Origin: a virus
Length of the DNA: 36,562 nucleotides
Virus record (IMG/VR): IMGVR_UViG_3300042111_000083
Coordinates: 1-36,562 of that record
Reading direction: 5' to 3' (one strand)
The position numbers and the translations under genes were made by a program. Below, piece by piece: positions 6,240 through 14,153 of the stretch (positions are counted from its first letter, which is position 1; every line of letters begins with the position of its first letter). Under the pieces are notes generated by a model. It worked only from the letters and a program-made list of their open reading frames with translations, did no database searches and was not told the origin of the DNA.

Positions 6240-8039
6240 ATGACACAAGAAATATATAACGATATACGAGTTGATTATACTCGTGACACTTTATTTGACG
6301 ACGCAGGTTTAAAACGTATGAAAGAATCTTATATGAAAGATGATGAAACATCTCCACAACAAAGATTTGCTTTCGTAAGTAAAACATTTTCTTCAAATAA
6401 AGAACATGCTCAAAGACTTTATGATTATTCATCTAAACATTGGCTATCATATTCTACTCCTATTCTTTCATTCGGAAGAAGCAAAAAAGGTTTGCCAATT
6501 TCTTGTTTTTTAAATTATATAGAAGATACAGCAGAAGGATTAGTTAAAAATCTTTCAGAAACTAACTGGCTATCGATGGTAGGTGGTGGAGTTGGTATAG
6601 GATTTGGTATAAGATCAGCTGACGATAAATCAACAGGTGTATTACCACATTTAAAAATATATGACGCAGCAACATTAGCATATAGACAAGGTCGTACAAG
6701 AAGAGGTTCTTATGCTGCTTACTTAGATATATCTCATCCAGATATAATTGAATTTTTAGAAATAAGAAAACCAACAGGTGATCAAAATGTTCGTTGTTTA
6801 AATATGCATCATGGTATCAATATACCAAATGCGTTTATGGAACTTGTTGAAAAATGTATGTTAGATATAGAAGCTGACGATAAATGGGCTTTACGTGATC
6901 CACATACACAAGAAGTTAAATCTTACATAAGTGCAAGGGAATTATGGCAACGTATATTAGAAATGCGTATGATGACAGGAGAACCATATCTTCATTTTAT
7001 CGATACATCAAATGAGCATCTTCCAGCATTCTTAAAATCAAAAAATTTAAAAATTCATCAATCAAATCTTTGTTCTGAAATTATATTACCCACTAGTGTC
7101 GAAAGAACTGCTGTGTGTTGTTTATCTTCAGTTAATTTAGAATATTTTGATGAATGGAAGAAAGACGATCAGTTTTTAGCAGATATAGCAGAGATGTTAG
7201 ATAATGTTCTTACATATTTTATATCTCACGCTCCGAATGCTATATCAAGAGCAAAATACTCAGCTGAAAGAGAAAGAAGTGTCGGAGTTGGTGCACTCGG
7301 TTTTCATGCTTACCTACAAAGCAAAAATATTCCATGGGAGTCTGCAATGGCAGTATCTGCTAACACTCGAATGTTTATGCATATAAGAAACCAATTAGAT
7401 AAAGCAAACATTAAACTTGGAAAAGAAAGAGGTGAAGCACCAGATGCAGTTGGTACAGGACAGAGATTTTCTCACGTAATGGCTATTGCACCAAATGCTT
7501 CATCTTCTATCATAATGGGAAATACTTCACCATCAATTGAACCATTTAGAGCAAATGTTTACAGACAAGATACTCTTTCTGGAGCTTCTATAAATAAAAA
7601 TAAACAATTAGATAAGTTGATTAAGAAATATGTTGAAAAAAATGATAAACTTAATTATAATGAAATTTGGTCTAGTATTATAATGAATGATGGTTCAGTT
7701 CAACATTTAGAATTTTTAAAAGAAAATGAAAAAGATACTTTTAAAACTGCTATGGAAATAGATCAACGTTGGGTTATAGAACATGCAGCAATACGTCAAG
7801 AGTTTATAGACCAAGCACAATCAGTTAATTTATTCTTTAGACCAGACACGGATATTAAATATTTACATGCTTGTCACTTTATGGCTTGGAAAAAAGGTTT
7901 AAAAACTTTATACTATTGTCGTAGTGAAAAGATTGGTAAAGCTGACAAAGTTGCAAAGAAAATTGAACGAAGAATTATCGAAGAGATTAAGATAAAAGAT
8001 TTAACAAAAGAGGATACATGTTTAGCTTGCGAGGGTTAA
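6240..8039 (+). CDS. nrdA: Class I ribonucleotide reductase large subunit, short form (599 aa)
   Basis: Reduces ribonucleoside diphosphates to deoxy forms for phage DNA synthesis, working with NrdB (10104-11105). Cys89 (GLPISCF) and Cys293 or Cys294 (AVCCLSS) match the redox pair. NLCSE (Asn276, Cys278, Glu280) holds the catalytic centre. Tyr558/Tyr559 (LYYCRS) match the radical-transfer pair, and the C-terminal CLAC (594/597) matches the thiol-relay cysteines. VGVGALGFHAYL and the APNASSSIIMGNTSPSIEPF loop are family hallmarks. It is about 150 residues shorter than E. coli or T4 NrdA and lacks the N-terminal ATP-cone, so feedback inhibition by dATP at that site would be absent. Eight bases separate it from the upstream oxygenase. 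Confidence 0.93.
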   Translation: MTQEIYNDIRVDYTRDTLFDDAGLKRMKESYMKDDETSPQQRFAFVSKTFSSNKEHAQRLYDYSSKHWLSYSTPILSFGRSKKGLPISCFLNYIEDTAEGLVKNLSETNWLSMVGGGVGIGFGIRSADDKSTGVLPHLKIYDAATLAYRQGRTRRGSYAAYLDISHPDIIEFLEIRKPTGDQNVRCLNMHHGINIPNAFMELVEKCMLDIEADDKWALRDPHTQEVKSYISARELWQRILEMRMMTGEPYLHFIDTSNEHLPAFLKSKNLKIHQSNLCSEIILPTSVERTAVCCLSSVNLEYFDEWKKDDQFLADIAEMLDNVLTYFISHAPNAISRAKYSAERERSVGVGALGFHAYLQSKNIPWESAMAVSANTRMFMHIRNQLDKANIKLGKERGEAPDAVGTGQRFSHVMAIAPNASSSIIMGNTSPSIEPFRANVYRQDTLSGASINKNKQLDKLIKKYVEKNDKLNYNEIWSSIIMNDGSVQHLEFLKENEKDTFKTAMEIDQRWVIEHAAIRQEFIDQAQSVNLFFRPDTDIKYLHACHFMAWKKGLKTLYYCRSEKIGKADKVAKKIERRIIEEIKIKDLTKEDTCLACEG

Positions 8040-8440
8040 AAATATGGAGTACTTTAATACTCTTGATGTTATTAACATCATGTATTCCTGCAGGAATAGT
8101 TGCAGTTAAAAAACTATTACCATCTTCATATGATGATAATGAAATGTTAATGATTTCAAATTTAAGATATGATGTAAGACAAGTGCAATGTACTGGTGAT
8201 AAATCACAAGAAACTATATTAAAAATTTGGGAAGGAAAAGAAAAACTATATTATTACTCATCAGCAAAAGAAAATGAAGATGTTTTAAAAATGGTAAGAC
8301 CATTATCTGAGAGTATGAGAGGTCTTTACGAATCTTCTAAATCTGGTAATATGAAAGAACTTTATTGTATCGAGAAAGTAATTAATTTAACAAAGCAAGT
8401 GGATATTATAGCAAATGCACTTGCAGCTAGGAACAAATAA
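8018..8440 (+). CDS. Putative lipoprotein (140 aa), start overlaps nrdA
   Basis: The N-terminus has a basic start, the hydrophobic core STLILLMLLTSC and a good lipobox (LTSC), with Cys22 as the predicted lipidated residue. It would be exported and anchored in a membrane. The mature part contains two further cysteines (VQCTGD and LYCIEK) that could form a disulfide in the periplasm. The rest is helical and not recognised. The start lies 22 bases inside the nrdA 3' end, so the nrdA tail and this signal peptide use the same DNA. It shares one base with the next gene. A role in lysis or superinfection exclusion is possible but unsupported. Confidence 0.7.
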   Translation: MFSLRGLKIWSTLILLMLLTSCIPAGIVAVKKLLPSSYDDNEMLMISNLRYDVRQVQCTGDKSQETILKIWEGKEKLYYYSSAKENEDVLKMVRPLSESMRGLYESSKSGNMKELYCIEKVINLTKQVDIIANALAARNK

Positions 8441-8691
8441 TGACTATAAATGAAGCAATACAAGAAATGCAATCACTAACAACTAGTGAAAATGCATGGA
8501 TAAGAGAAAAAGCAAATAAAATATTAAGATATAATCATCAACACGAAACAGGACAACTATCAACAGCTGAATATACAGATCTATTAAATGATTTGGCTCG
8601 TATCGAAGAAATACAAGAAGAAGCTGATATGATGAAATATAAAGCAGCAATAGAAAAAATAATTACCACTACATTTTCATTACTTAGTTAA
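8440..8691 (+). CDS. Hypothetical protein (83 aa)
   Basis: Not recognised. An all-helical, acidic protein (SENAWIREKANKILRYNHQH and ARIEEIQEEADMMKYKAAIE), possibly a small coiled-coil dimer. Its ATG overlaps the stop of the lipoprotein gene (TAATG). Four bases separate it from the next oxygenase-like gene. Confidence 0.6.
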   Translation: MTINEAIQEMQSLTTSENAWIREKANKILRYNHQHETGQLSTAEYTDLLNDLARIEEIQEEADMMKYKAAIEKIITTTFSLLS

Positions 8692-8695
8692 TATT

Positions 8696-9394
8696 ATGTT
8701 TGTATTTAAAAATATAGATAATTGGTTCACTGACGAAGAACGTTTAAATATAAGAAATAAAGTTGAAGATTTAAAATCTGATTGGAAACATATAAAAGAT
8801 TTTCCTTTAGCAAAATCTGCTAAACTTTTAGCAGCACAAGATCCTGAACTTTATAAGTCAGCTGAAAATCAATATTTTTTAGGTGATGCTACATACGTGT
8901 TAGAAAATCTAGAACAAAGAAATAAAATTTTATCAGAAAATTTAAATGTTTCATTTTTTGATTTGTATGGAAAAATAATTAATACAATTAAAGATATAAC
9001 AGGATTGCCTACTTCTTATTTGTCTGAATATCCACGTCCTGGATTTCATATATTTCGAGGTAAGCAAACACCACATCCTTTTGAATATCATATAGATACT
9101 ACAATATGCAGATATGATACTAATTATAAACCAGAACAATGTTATTCTTTTTTATCTTTAATTGAATCACCAAGCAGTGATCCTGCTGGTTTAGAGTATA
9201 AAGATACAAATGATTTTGATGCGTTAAAAGATTATCCTGAAAAAGTAAAACTATATAAATTAAATACTTTTTATTATTGGAAAGGTGATTATTTCCATAG
9301 GATGAAAAAGTTTGGTATGAATGAAGGAGAAAGTAGAATTACTTTACAAGGTCATTACGTACTTAAAGATAACAGAGCATATATTTACTGGTAA
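8696..9394 (+). CDS. Putative 2OG-Fe(II) oxygenase (232 aa), first of a tandem pair
   Basis: HID (His132, Asp134), His201 in DYFHRM and Arg214 in SRITLQGH give the full HxD...H...R pattern of the Fe(II)/2-oxoglutarate dioxygenases. RPGFHIFRGKQTPHPFEYHI, just before the metal motif, is shared with the following gene (PGFHIFDGKQTAQAF). The two are diverged tandem duplicates. They lie between nrdA and nrdB, all in the same direction and with short gaps, so they are probably expressed with RNR. The substrate is unknown. The GFH[IV]F stretch recalls proteins annotated as prolyl or aspartyl hydroxylases in marine phages, but that is from memory. Confidence 0.65.
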   Translation: MFVFKNIDNWFTDEERLNIRNKVEDLKSDWKHIKDFPLAKSAKLLAAQDPELYKSAENQYFLGDATYVLENLEQRNKILSENLNVSFFDLYGKIINTIKDITGLPTSYLSEYPRPGFHIFRGKQTPHPFEYHIDTTICRYDTNYKPEQCYSFLSLIESPSSDPAGLEYKDTNDFDALKDYPEKVKLYKLNTFYYWKGDYFHRMKKFGMNEGESRITLQGHYVLKDNRAYIYW

Positions 9395-9398
9395 AATT

Positions 9399-10085
9399 AT
9401 GAAACGTTTTTCTTTTGCTGAAATACAAAATTTCTTTTCAGAGGGTGAACGAAACCAAATAGCAAGAAAAGTTTTAGAATTAAAACCACATTGGAAAAAA
9501 TTACACGACTATAATGTATATAAAAATAGTCTTGAAATGAAATCTGACTATTCTAAAAACCAATATTTACTTGGGGATAGTATATATCCACTTAAACCCA
9601 AAGATACGAGTGAGATAAATAAAGAACTTCAAGGAATACTTTTAAAAGAATTTAAAGATTTAATATATAAAAAATTAATTGATAATGTTGGTAAGTGGTT
9701 TGAAGTGTTCAATTATAAAGAAACTGAATTTTATCCAAATTTACCAATTCCTGGATTTCATATATTTGATGGAAAACAAACTGCTCAGGCATTTGGATGG
9801 CATACTGATACGACGCTTTGCTTGTGGGAAGATAATATAGATCCTAAAAGACTGTTTTCTTTTTTATCTCCTATTATGATGCCAGAAAGAGGAGCACACT
9901 TAGAGTGGTTAATGCCATCAGGAAAAGAAACTATGATACCATATGAATATGGTACACTTCATATATGGAGTGGTTTAGAACAACATAGAATAGGTCGTCA
10001 CGCATTAGCAAATTACGAAAAACGAATTACATTGCAAGGACATATTTACATTAATCCAAACGGAAAAGTGCAATTATTTTTTTAA
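9399..10085 (+). CDS. Putative 2OG-Fe(II) oxygenase (228 aa), second of a tandem pair
   Basis: Paralogue of the preceding gene, with the same N-terminal layout (N-F-F-x-x-x-E-R helix) and PGFHIFDGKQTAQAF. Metal and cosubstrate residues are His135 and Asp137 (WHTDTT), His196 (LEQHRIG) and Arg209 (KRITLQGH). ATG 9399, four bases after the previous stop, is preferred over the in-frame ATG at 9321, which would overlap the upstream gene by 74 bases. It also matches the N-terminus of its paralogue. The nrdB gene follows 18 bases downstream. Confidence 0.68.
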   Translation: MKRFSFAEIQNFFSEGERNQIARKVLELKPHWKKLHDYNVYKNSLEMKSDYSKNQYLLGDSIYPLKPKDTSEINKELQGILLKEFKDLIYKKLIDNVGKWFEVFNYKETEFYPNLPIPGFHIFDGKQTAQAFGWHTDTTLCLWEDNIDPKRLFSFLSPIMMPERGAHLEWLMPSGKETMIPYEYGTLHIWSGLEQHRIGRHALANYEKRITLQGHIYINPNGKVQLFF

Positions 10086-10103
10086 CTTAACATATAGAGG
10101 AAC

Positions 10104-11105
10104 ATGAACGTGCCAAAACAATCTGAAACAATTTCTTTAACAAAAGAAAGAAATTATTTTAAACCATTTAATTATCCGTGGGCTTATGATGCATGGCTTA
10201 AACACGAACAATCACATTGGCTACACACAGAAGTGCCAATGCTAGAAGATGTAAAAGATTGGAAAAGTAAATTAACACCACCACAAAAACATTTTCTTAC
10301 TAATATTTTTAGATTTTTTACACAAGGAGATATTGATGTAGCAGGTGGTTATGTAATGAATTATCTTCCTTACTTCCCACAACCAGAAGTGCGTATGATG
10401 ATGTGTGGGTTTGCGGCACGTGAAGCTTTACACATTGCAGCATATTCTCATTTAATTGAAACATTAGGTTTGCCAGAAGCAACTTATAATGAATTCAATA
10501 ACTATAAAGAGATGGCAGCAAAACACAATTACTTTGTAGACTTAGCATCTAAGAGTACAAATAAAACTAGTATTGCTACAAGCATCGCAGCATTCTCAGC
10601 ATTTACAGAGGGTATGCAATTATTCTCATCTTTTATTATGTTATTAAATTTTCCAAGACATGGACTTATGAAAGGTATGGGTCAAATAGTCACTTGGTCA
10701 ATGGTAGATGAAACACAACACTGTGAAGCGATGATAAGAGTGTTTAGAACTTATGTTGAAGAAAATAATGAAATATGGAATGATTCTCTTAAAAAGAAAA
10801 TATATGATATTGCTGAAAAAATGGTAGAATTAGAAGATAACTTTATTGATCTTGCTTTCTCAATGGGCGATATGCAAAATTTAAAAAAAGAAGAAGTAAA
10901 AGAATATATTCGATATATATGTGACCGAAGACTTATTTCAATGGGTCTGAAAGGTATTAATAAAAGAAAAACAAATCCACTTCCTTGGGTAGAGGAAATG
11001 ATGAATGCTCCAATACATGGAAACTTTTTTGAAAATCGTATTACTGATTATGCAAAAGGATCTTTAAAAGGCGATTGGGGTGATGTTTGGGGAGCCAAAA
11101 AATAA
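10104..11105 (+). CDS. nrdB: Class I ribonucleotide reductase small subunit (333 aa)
   Basis: Holds the metal centre and radical that start NrdA catalysis. Ligands can be placed at Glu107/His110 (REALHIAAY), Glu169 (FTEGMQ) and Glu203/His206 (VDETQHCEAM), with Asp76 (TQGDIDV) likely the first ligand. Tyr114 has the spacing of the radical Tyr122 of E. coli (seven residues after Glu115), so this looks like a tyrosyl-radical class Ia protein. GAGGAA lies six bases before ATG 10104. nrdB is about 2 kb from nrdA, with four genes between. Its stop codon overlaps the ATG of a zinc-ribbon gene. Confidence 0.93.
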   Translation: MNVPKQSETISLTKERNYFKPFNYPWAYDAWLKHEQSHWLHTEVPMLEDVKDWKSKLTPPQKHFLTNIFRFFTQGDIDVAGGYVMNYLPYFPQPEVRMMMCGFAAREALHIAAYSHLIETLGLPEATYNEFNNYKEMAAKHNYFVDLASKSTNKTSIATSIAAFSAFTEGMQLFSSFIMLLNFPRHGLMKGMGQIVTWSMVDETQHCEAMIRVFRTYVEENNEIWNDSLKKKIYDIAEKMVELEDNFIDLAFSMGDMQNLKKEEVKEYIRYICDRRLISMGLKGINKRKTNPLPWVEEMMNAPIHGNFFENRITDYAKGSLKGDWGDVWGAKK

Positions 11106-11278
11106 TGAAAACACAAACAGTTAAATTTCATTGCATATCTTGCGAAACAGAGGGTAAGATTTCATTTACGACACAAGATGATACATTGACTAAGGCAGAT
11201 ATTGCTTATTGTCCAATGTGTGCACATGACATAACTGATGATAATAATGAATTTGAAGAACAAGAATCAGATGAATAA
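11105..11278 (+). CDS. Small zinc-ribbon protein (57 aa)
   Basis: Two knuckles, CISC (residues 9-12) and CPMC (about 37-40), separated by a beta-rich, hydrophilic stretch make a zinc ribbon. An acidic tail follows (NNEFEEQESDE). The ATG overlaps the nrdB stop (TAATG), which favours this start over an in-frame TTG at 11087. The role is unknown; it could be a regulator or adaptor acting on a larger protein. Confidence 0.65.
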   Translation: MKTQTVKFHCISCETEGKISFTTQDDTLTKADIAYCPMCAHDITDDNNEFEEQESDE

Positions 11279-11281
11279 ATA
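11274..11281 (+). promoter_or_regulatory. T4-late-like promoter element AATAAATA
   Basis: AATAAATA overlaps the stop of the zinc-ribbon gene and lies 6 bases before the GIY-YIG-like gene. Such a short leader is a weakness. The call rests on likeness to the T4 late -10 element and on similar elements in other gaps. Confidence 0.2.
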
Positions 11282-11286
11282 TAAGT

Positions 11287-11709
11287 ATGACAAAATGGTT
11301 ATACGAAAACAAAGAATTCAATGATCCTGCAAAATATTTCGGATTTATATATTCAATTACAAATCTTTTAAATAATAAAATCTATATAGGACGTAAATAT
11401 TTTACATCGGCTAAAACGAAACAGCCACTTAAAGGAAGAGTCAATAAAAGACGTTCAAGAGTAGAAAACGATTGGGCAGACTATTGGGGATCTTCAACTA
11501 CATTTTTAAACGAAGTAGAAAAAATAGGAAAACAAAATTTCAAAAGAGAAATACTTCGACTCTGCAAAACAAGAGGTGAAGTTAATTATTGGGAAGTAAA
11601 GTATATGTTTGAATTTGATGTATTGAATGCAAAACTTCCTAATGGTGAAAACAAATATTATAATGAAAATATAATGATGAAATTTACAAGAAAAAATATT
11701 GGTAAATGA
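11287..11709 (+). CDS. Putative GIY-YIG endonuclease (140 aa)
   Basis: GFIYSITN (residues 19-26) and KIYIGRKYF (31-39) form the GIY-YIG pair, with Arg36 following as the catalytic arginine. Glu103 (NYWEVKYMF) is a candidate metal-binding glutamate. NDWADYWGSSTTF is typical of small free-standing phage nucleases of this fold (Seg-like). These cut DNA and may act as homing endonucleases, or take part in DNA processing. There is no separate DNA-binding domain, only a basic segment (KGRVNKRRSR). It lies after the RNR block. The next gene overlaps its stop (ATGA). Confidence 0.68.
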   Translation: MTKWLYENKEFNDPAKYFGFIYSITNLLNNKIYIGRKYFTSAKTKQPLKGRVNKRRSRVENDWADYWGSSTTFLNEVEKIGKQNFKREILRLCKTRGEVNYWEVKYMFEFDVLNAKLPNGENKYYNENIMMKFTRKNIGK

Positions 11710-11882
11710 TACCTTTAAAAACTTTTAGATTTTTAGTAATGATTAACAACACATCTCCAGGAATTATAGTTGAGCAACGTGCTATAAATGTGACTGACGC
11801 TACAAGAGCAGTACAAGCACAATATGGTAGAGATAGTAAAGTAGTATTTTATGGATTTGGAGATGATAACAGAAAGAAATAA
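11706..11882 (+). CDS. Small hypothetical protein (58 aa)
   Basis: An open frame beginning with an ATGA overlap on the GIY-YIG gene and ending exactly before the ATG at 11883. The product is MIPLKTFRFLVMINNTSPGI and onward, with a pattern of two beta strands around a helix (NVTDATRAVQAQYG) and a strand (SKVVFYGFGD). This resembles the small ferredoxin-like proteins common in marine phages. It fills the gap with no extra bases, which supports it as a real gene. The function is unknown. Confidence 0.65.
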   Translation: MIPLKTFRFLVMINNTSPGIIVEQRAINVTDATRAVQAQYGRDSKVVFYGFGDDNRKK

Positions 11883-12377
11883 ATGAGGTCAATTATTCTA
11901 TTAACGATTGCTGCAATTATCCATTGGTTCTCGCAACCAGTTATGGCAGCAGACACACGTTCTGGTGGAGGCATTGTGTATCATCGCTCGGACTGTGGAT
12001 ATCCCAATGTGAGATTCTATGGCAAAGGTGGGGAATGGGATGGATCCACTTGTGATAAAATTTGGGTCAATCCAGTAAATTGGCAAACACTGAACAAATT
12101 TGATTTTGCCATCATACACTCATTTGACTTTAATTTCAAAGCAGAAGAACTGGCTTGCTTTCAAGCAGGTGGACAGGCTGAGGGAGGAATAAGTGCTCCA
12201 GGAATGCGAGAATTTCGATTTGACCGAAGTAGATTTGACAATTGTGGCATAGGATTTGTGTATGACAGTGACTCTTATCCTTTCATGCGAAATCTTGGTC
12301 CAAATCATACTGTAGAAGATTTGAATGAAGAACGCAAACGATGGGCGAGATGGCCGCAATTTAATCTACCATATTAA
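11883..12377 (+). CDS. Exported protein of unknown function with unusual base composition (164 aa)
   Basis: A Sec signal peptide is clear: Arg at position 2, the hydrophobic core SIILLTIAAIIHWF, then PVMAADTR with cleavage after an AXA-like site near residue 23. The mature part has four cysteines (SDCGYP, STCDKI, LACFQA, DNCGIG), enough for two disulfides, and many aromatic residues. I do not recognise the family. Its DNA is about 43% GC by hand count over 11941-12240, far above its neighbours (roughly 20-32% in lines I counted), and it uses codons such as TGC, CGC and GCC that are rare nearby. This points to recent acquisition. Confidence 0.7.
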   Translation: MRSIILLTIAAIIHWFSQPVMAADTRSGGGIVYHRSDCGYPNVRFYGKGGEWDGSTCDKIWVNPVNWQTLNKFDFAIIHSFDFNFKAEELACFQAGGQAEGGISAPGMREFRFDRSRFDNCGIGFVYDSDSYPFMRNLGPNHTVEDLNEERKRWARWPQFNLPY

Positions 12378-12404
12378 ATACATAAAAAGCAAGAAAAAGA
12401 AAAA

Positions 12405-13481
12405 ATGAAGACACTATTATTAGTTAATGCGTTGTTCTTATCAGCTATCGCAGCATTTTATGCGATTACTGGATTAATAGCAATATTTGCAACAGCTGTA
12501 ATACCAATAGCAATTATGGGTACAGCTTTAGAAACAGCAAAATTAGTAATTGCATCTTGGCTATATCGAAGATGGAATGATATAACAAAAGTAATGAGAT
12601 ATTACTTTAGCATTTCATTAATTGTACTTATGCTTTTAACAAGCATGGGTATTTTTGGATTTTTAAGTAAAGCACATTTAGATCAAGCAATACCAACAGG
12701 TGAAGTATCCTCTAAAGTTTATCTATTAGATGATAAAATTAAATATCAAAAAGATTTAATCAATAGAAACCAAAAAACAATAAAACAATTAGATGATTTA
12801 GTTGAACAAAGTATAGGACGTACCACTGATGAAAAGGGTATTAATGCAGCAACTGAATTAAGAAGAAAACAAGAAGGACAAAGAAATAAATTAGTTGCTG
12901 AAATAGATCGTGCGCAAAATGAAATAAACAAATTAAATAATGAACGTGCACCTATTGCGTCACAATTAAGAAAAGTTGAAGCTGAAGTTGGACCGATTAA
13001 ATATATTGCTGCTTTAATATATGGTGATAGGATTGACGAAAACCTATTAGAAAAAGCTGTAAGATTTGTTATTATAATTATAGTTTTTGTATTTGACCCA
13101 CTAGCAGTTATGATGTTAATTGCTTGGAATAGAGAAATAGCATTTACAGGTGAAAAACCTCCTACTTCTTTACCAACACAAACATCATTAGAAGAAATAA
13201 AAGAAACAGCTAAAAATATAAAAGATGAAATAAAAGATAAACTAAAAACTGTTTTACGTGTTGATACATTAAAATCTAATTTAAGTGATTTTTATTTACA
13301 ACGTAAAAAAGAGCAAAGACAAAAAGAATTATCAAATATAAATATAACTGAAAATAAACCTACTCCTTTTTTTGAACTTGACAAGACTGATAGGTATTCA
13401 GATATAAAAGAAACAATTTCAAGACCAGTAGATGGAAGACCAGAAGAACCTAAAAATTCTGTAATTCCTAAGAAAGACTAA
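12405..13481 (+). CDS. Coiled-coil membrane protein (358 aa)
   Basis: Hydrophobic segments lie at about residues 1-45 (one or two spans), 66-88 and 215-240. Between the last two is a long charged coiled coil (about 104-195: KYQKDLINRNQKTIKQLDDL and onward). Motifs such as ALETAKLVIASWLYRRW and VFDPLAVMMLIAWNRE resemble a large membrane protein I recall from T4-like marine phages, with no proven function. The C-terminal 110 residues are hydrophilic and probably cytoplasmic. It sits directly upstream of a holin-like gene, so a role at the membrane during lysis or infection is possible. Confidence 0.65.
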   Translation: MKTLLLVNALFLSAIAAFYAITGLIAIFATAVIPIAIMGTALETAKLVIASWLYRRWNDITKVMRYYFSISLIVLMLLTSMGIFGFLSKAHLDQAIPTGEVSSKVYLLDDKIKYQKDLINRNQKTIKQLDDLVEQSIGRTTDEKGINAATELRRKQEGQRNKLVAEIDRAQNEINKLNNERAPIASQLRKVEAEVGPIKYIAALIYGDRIDENLLEKAVRFVIIIIVFVFDPLAVMMLIAWNREIAFTGEKPPTSLPTQTSLEEIKETAKNIKDEIKDKLKTVLRVDTLKSNLSDFYLQRKKEQRQKELSNINITENKPTPFFELDKTDRYSDIKETISRPVDGRPEEPKNSVIPKKD

Positions 13482-13482
13482 T

Positions 13483-13803
13483 ATGGATAATGCAGATATT
13501 AAAACATTATGGCGACCAGCGATTGCTTGGTTATACATTGCTATTTGTTTTGTTGACTTTATGGTATTCCCTATTTTGTGGAACGCAGCCCAAATAGCAT
13601 TTTTAAAATCAATAGTTATTACTCCTTGGGATCCTTTAACCTTAAAAGGTGGTGGATTATTTCACATCTCTATGGGTGCGATATTAGGAGTGACAGCTTA
13701 TGGAAGAACACAAGAAAAAATTAATGGAGTGACTACTACATCAACAGTGATGACTCCACCATCAGCAAAACCACCTACACCAAATTTTCCAGTTCGTGAT
13801 TAA
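13483..13803 (+). CDS. Putative holin (106 aa)
   Basis: The N-terminus WRPAIAWLYIAICFVDFMVF starts the first membrane segment (about residues 11-36). A second comes at about 60-80 around GGGLFHISMGAILGVTAYGR. The pattern RPxxxW at the start, then GGGLFHxxMGAxLGVxAxxR before a hydrophilic tail, resembles putative holins of T4-like marine phages and related three-span holins. Holins form inner-membrane lesions that release the endolysin (34722-35342). It follows the coiled-coil membrane protein by one base. Function is by resemblance only. Confidence 0.62.
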   Translation: MDNADIKTLWRPAIAWLYIAICFVDFMVFPILWNAAQIAFLKSIVITPWDPLTLKGGGLFHISMGAILGVTAYGRTQEKINGVTTTSTVMTPPSAKPPTPNFPVRD

Positions 13804-13804
13804 T

Positions 13805-13921
13805 ATGAAAAAAGAAAATAAAGAAAATAAAAAATATAATTCTCCTGAAGAGTTTATAAAATATCTTACAGAAAAATTAAACCTTTCAAAGAAAACTGAA
13901 AACAAACAACTAAAAAAATAA
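13805..13921 (+). CDS. Very small charged protein (38 aa)
   Basis: ATG 13805 follows the holin-like stop by one base and the frame runs to TAA at 13921. The product is Lys/Asn-rich with one helical segment (SPEEFIKYLTEKLNLSKK). It is not recognised. Its fit in the space between two genes suggests it is real, but an AT-rich Lys/Asn frame of this length can occur by chance. Confidence 0.4.
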   Translation: MKKENKENKKYNSPEEFIKYLTEKLNLSKKTENKQLKK

Positions 13922-13924
13922 ATT

Positions 13925-14074
13925 ATGGCAAAACGTGCATCAAATTATGGAACAAACACTAAGAGACAATCAAAACCAAAACGTACAAGTATTGGAAATG
14001 GTTTTTTTAGTAAATCAATGATGAATAAGCATAAAAGAAGATCTCATAAAGCTTATCGTGGTCAAGGAAGATGA
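13925..14074 (+). CDS. Small basic protein ending in YRGQGR (49 aa)
   Basis: A very basic product (MAKRASNYGTNTKRQSKPKR, then a KHKRRSHKAYRGQGR end). I recall small proteins with the same TSIGNG and KxYRGQGR ending in T4-like marine phages, listed as hypothetical. The charge suggests nucleic-acid binding. It starts 3 bases after the previous stop. Not a known family that I can name. Confidence 0.6.
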   Translation: MAKRASNYGTNTKRQSKPKRTSIGNGFFSKSMMNKHKRRSHKAYRGQGR

Positions 14075-14139
14075 AAAAGTTAATTATTAAAATAAAAAAA
14101 TGTCTTGTAAGATGTTTATTGTGTATTCGTAAAAAATAA
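14071..14139 (+). CDS. Possible 22-residue peptide
   Basis: ATG 14071 overlaps the previous stop (ATGA) and reads MKKLIIKIKKCLVRCLLCIR before ending in two lysines. It is a basic, amphipathic helix with three cysteines. Only the coupled start and the lack of another use for the space support it. Confidence 0.25.
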   Translation: MKKLIIKIKKCLVRCLLCIRKK

Positions 14140-14153
14140 ATTATTTTTTAATT

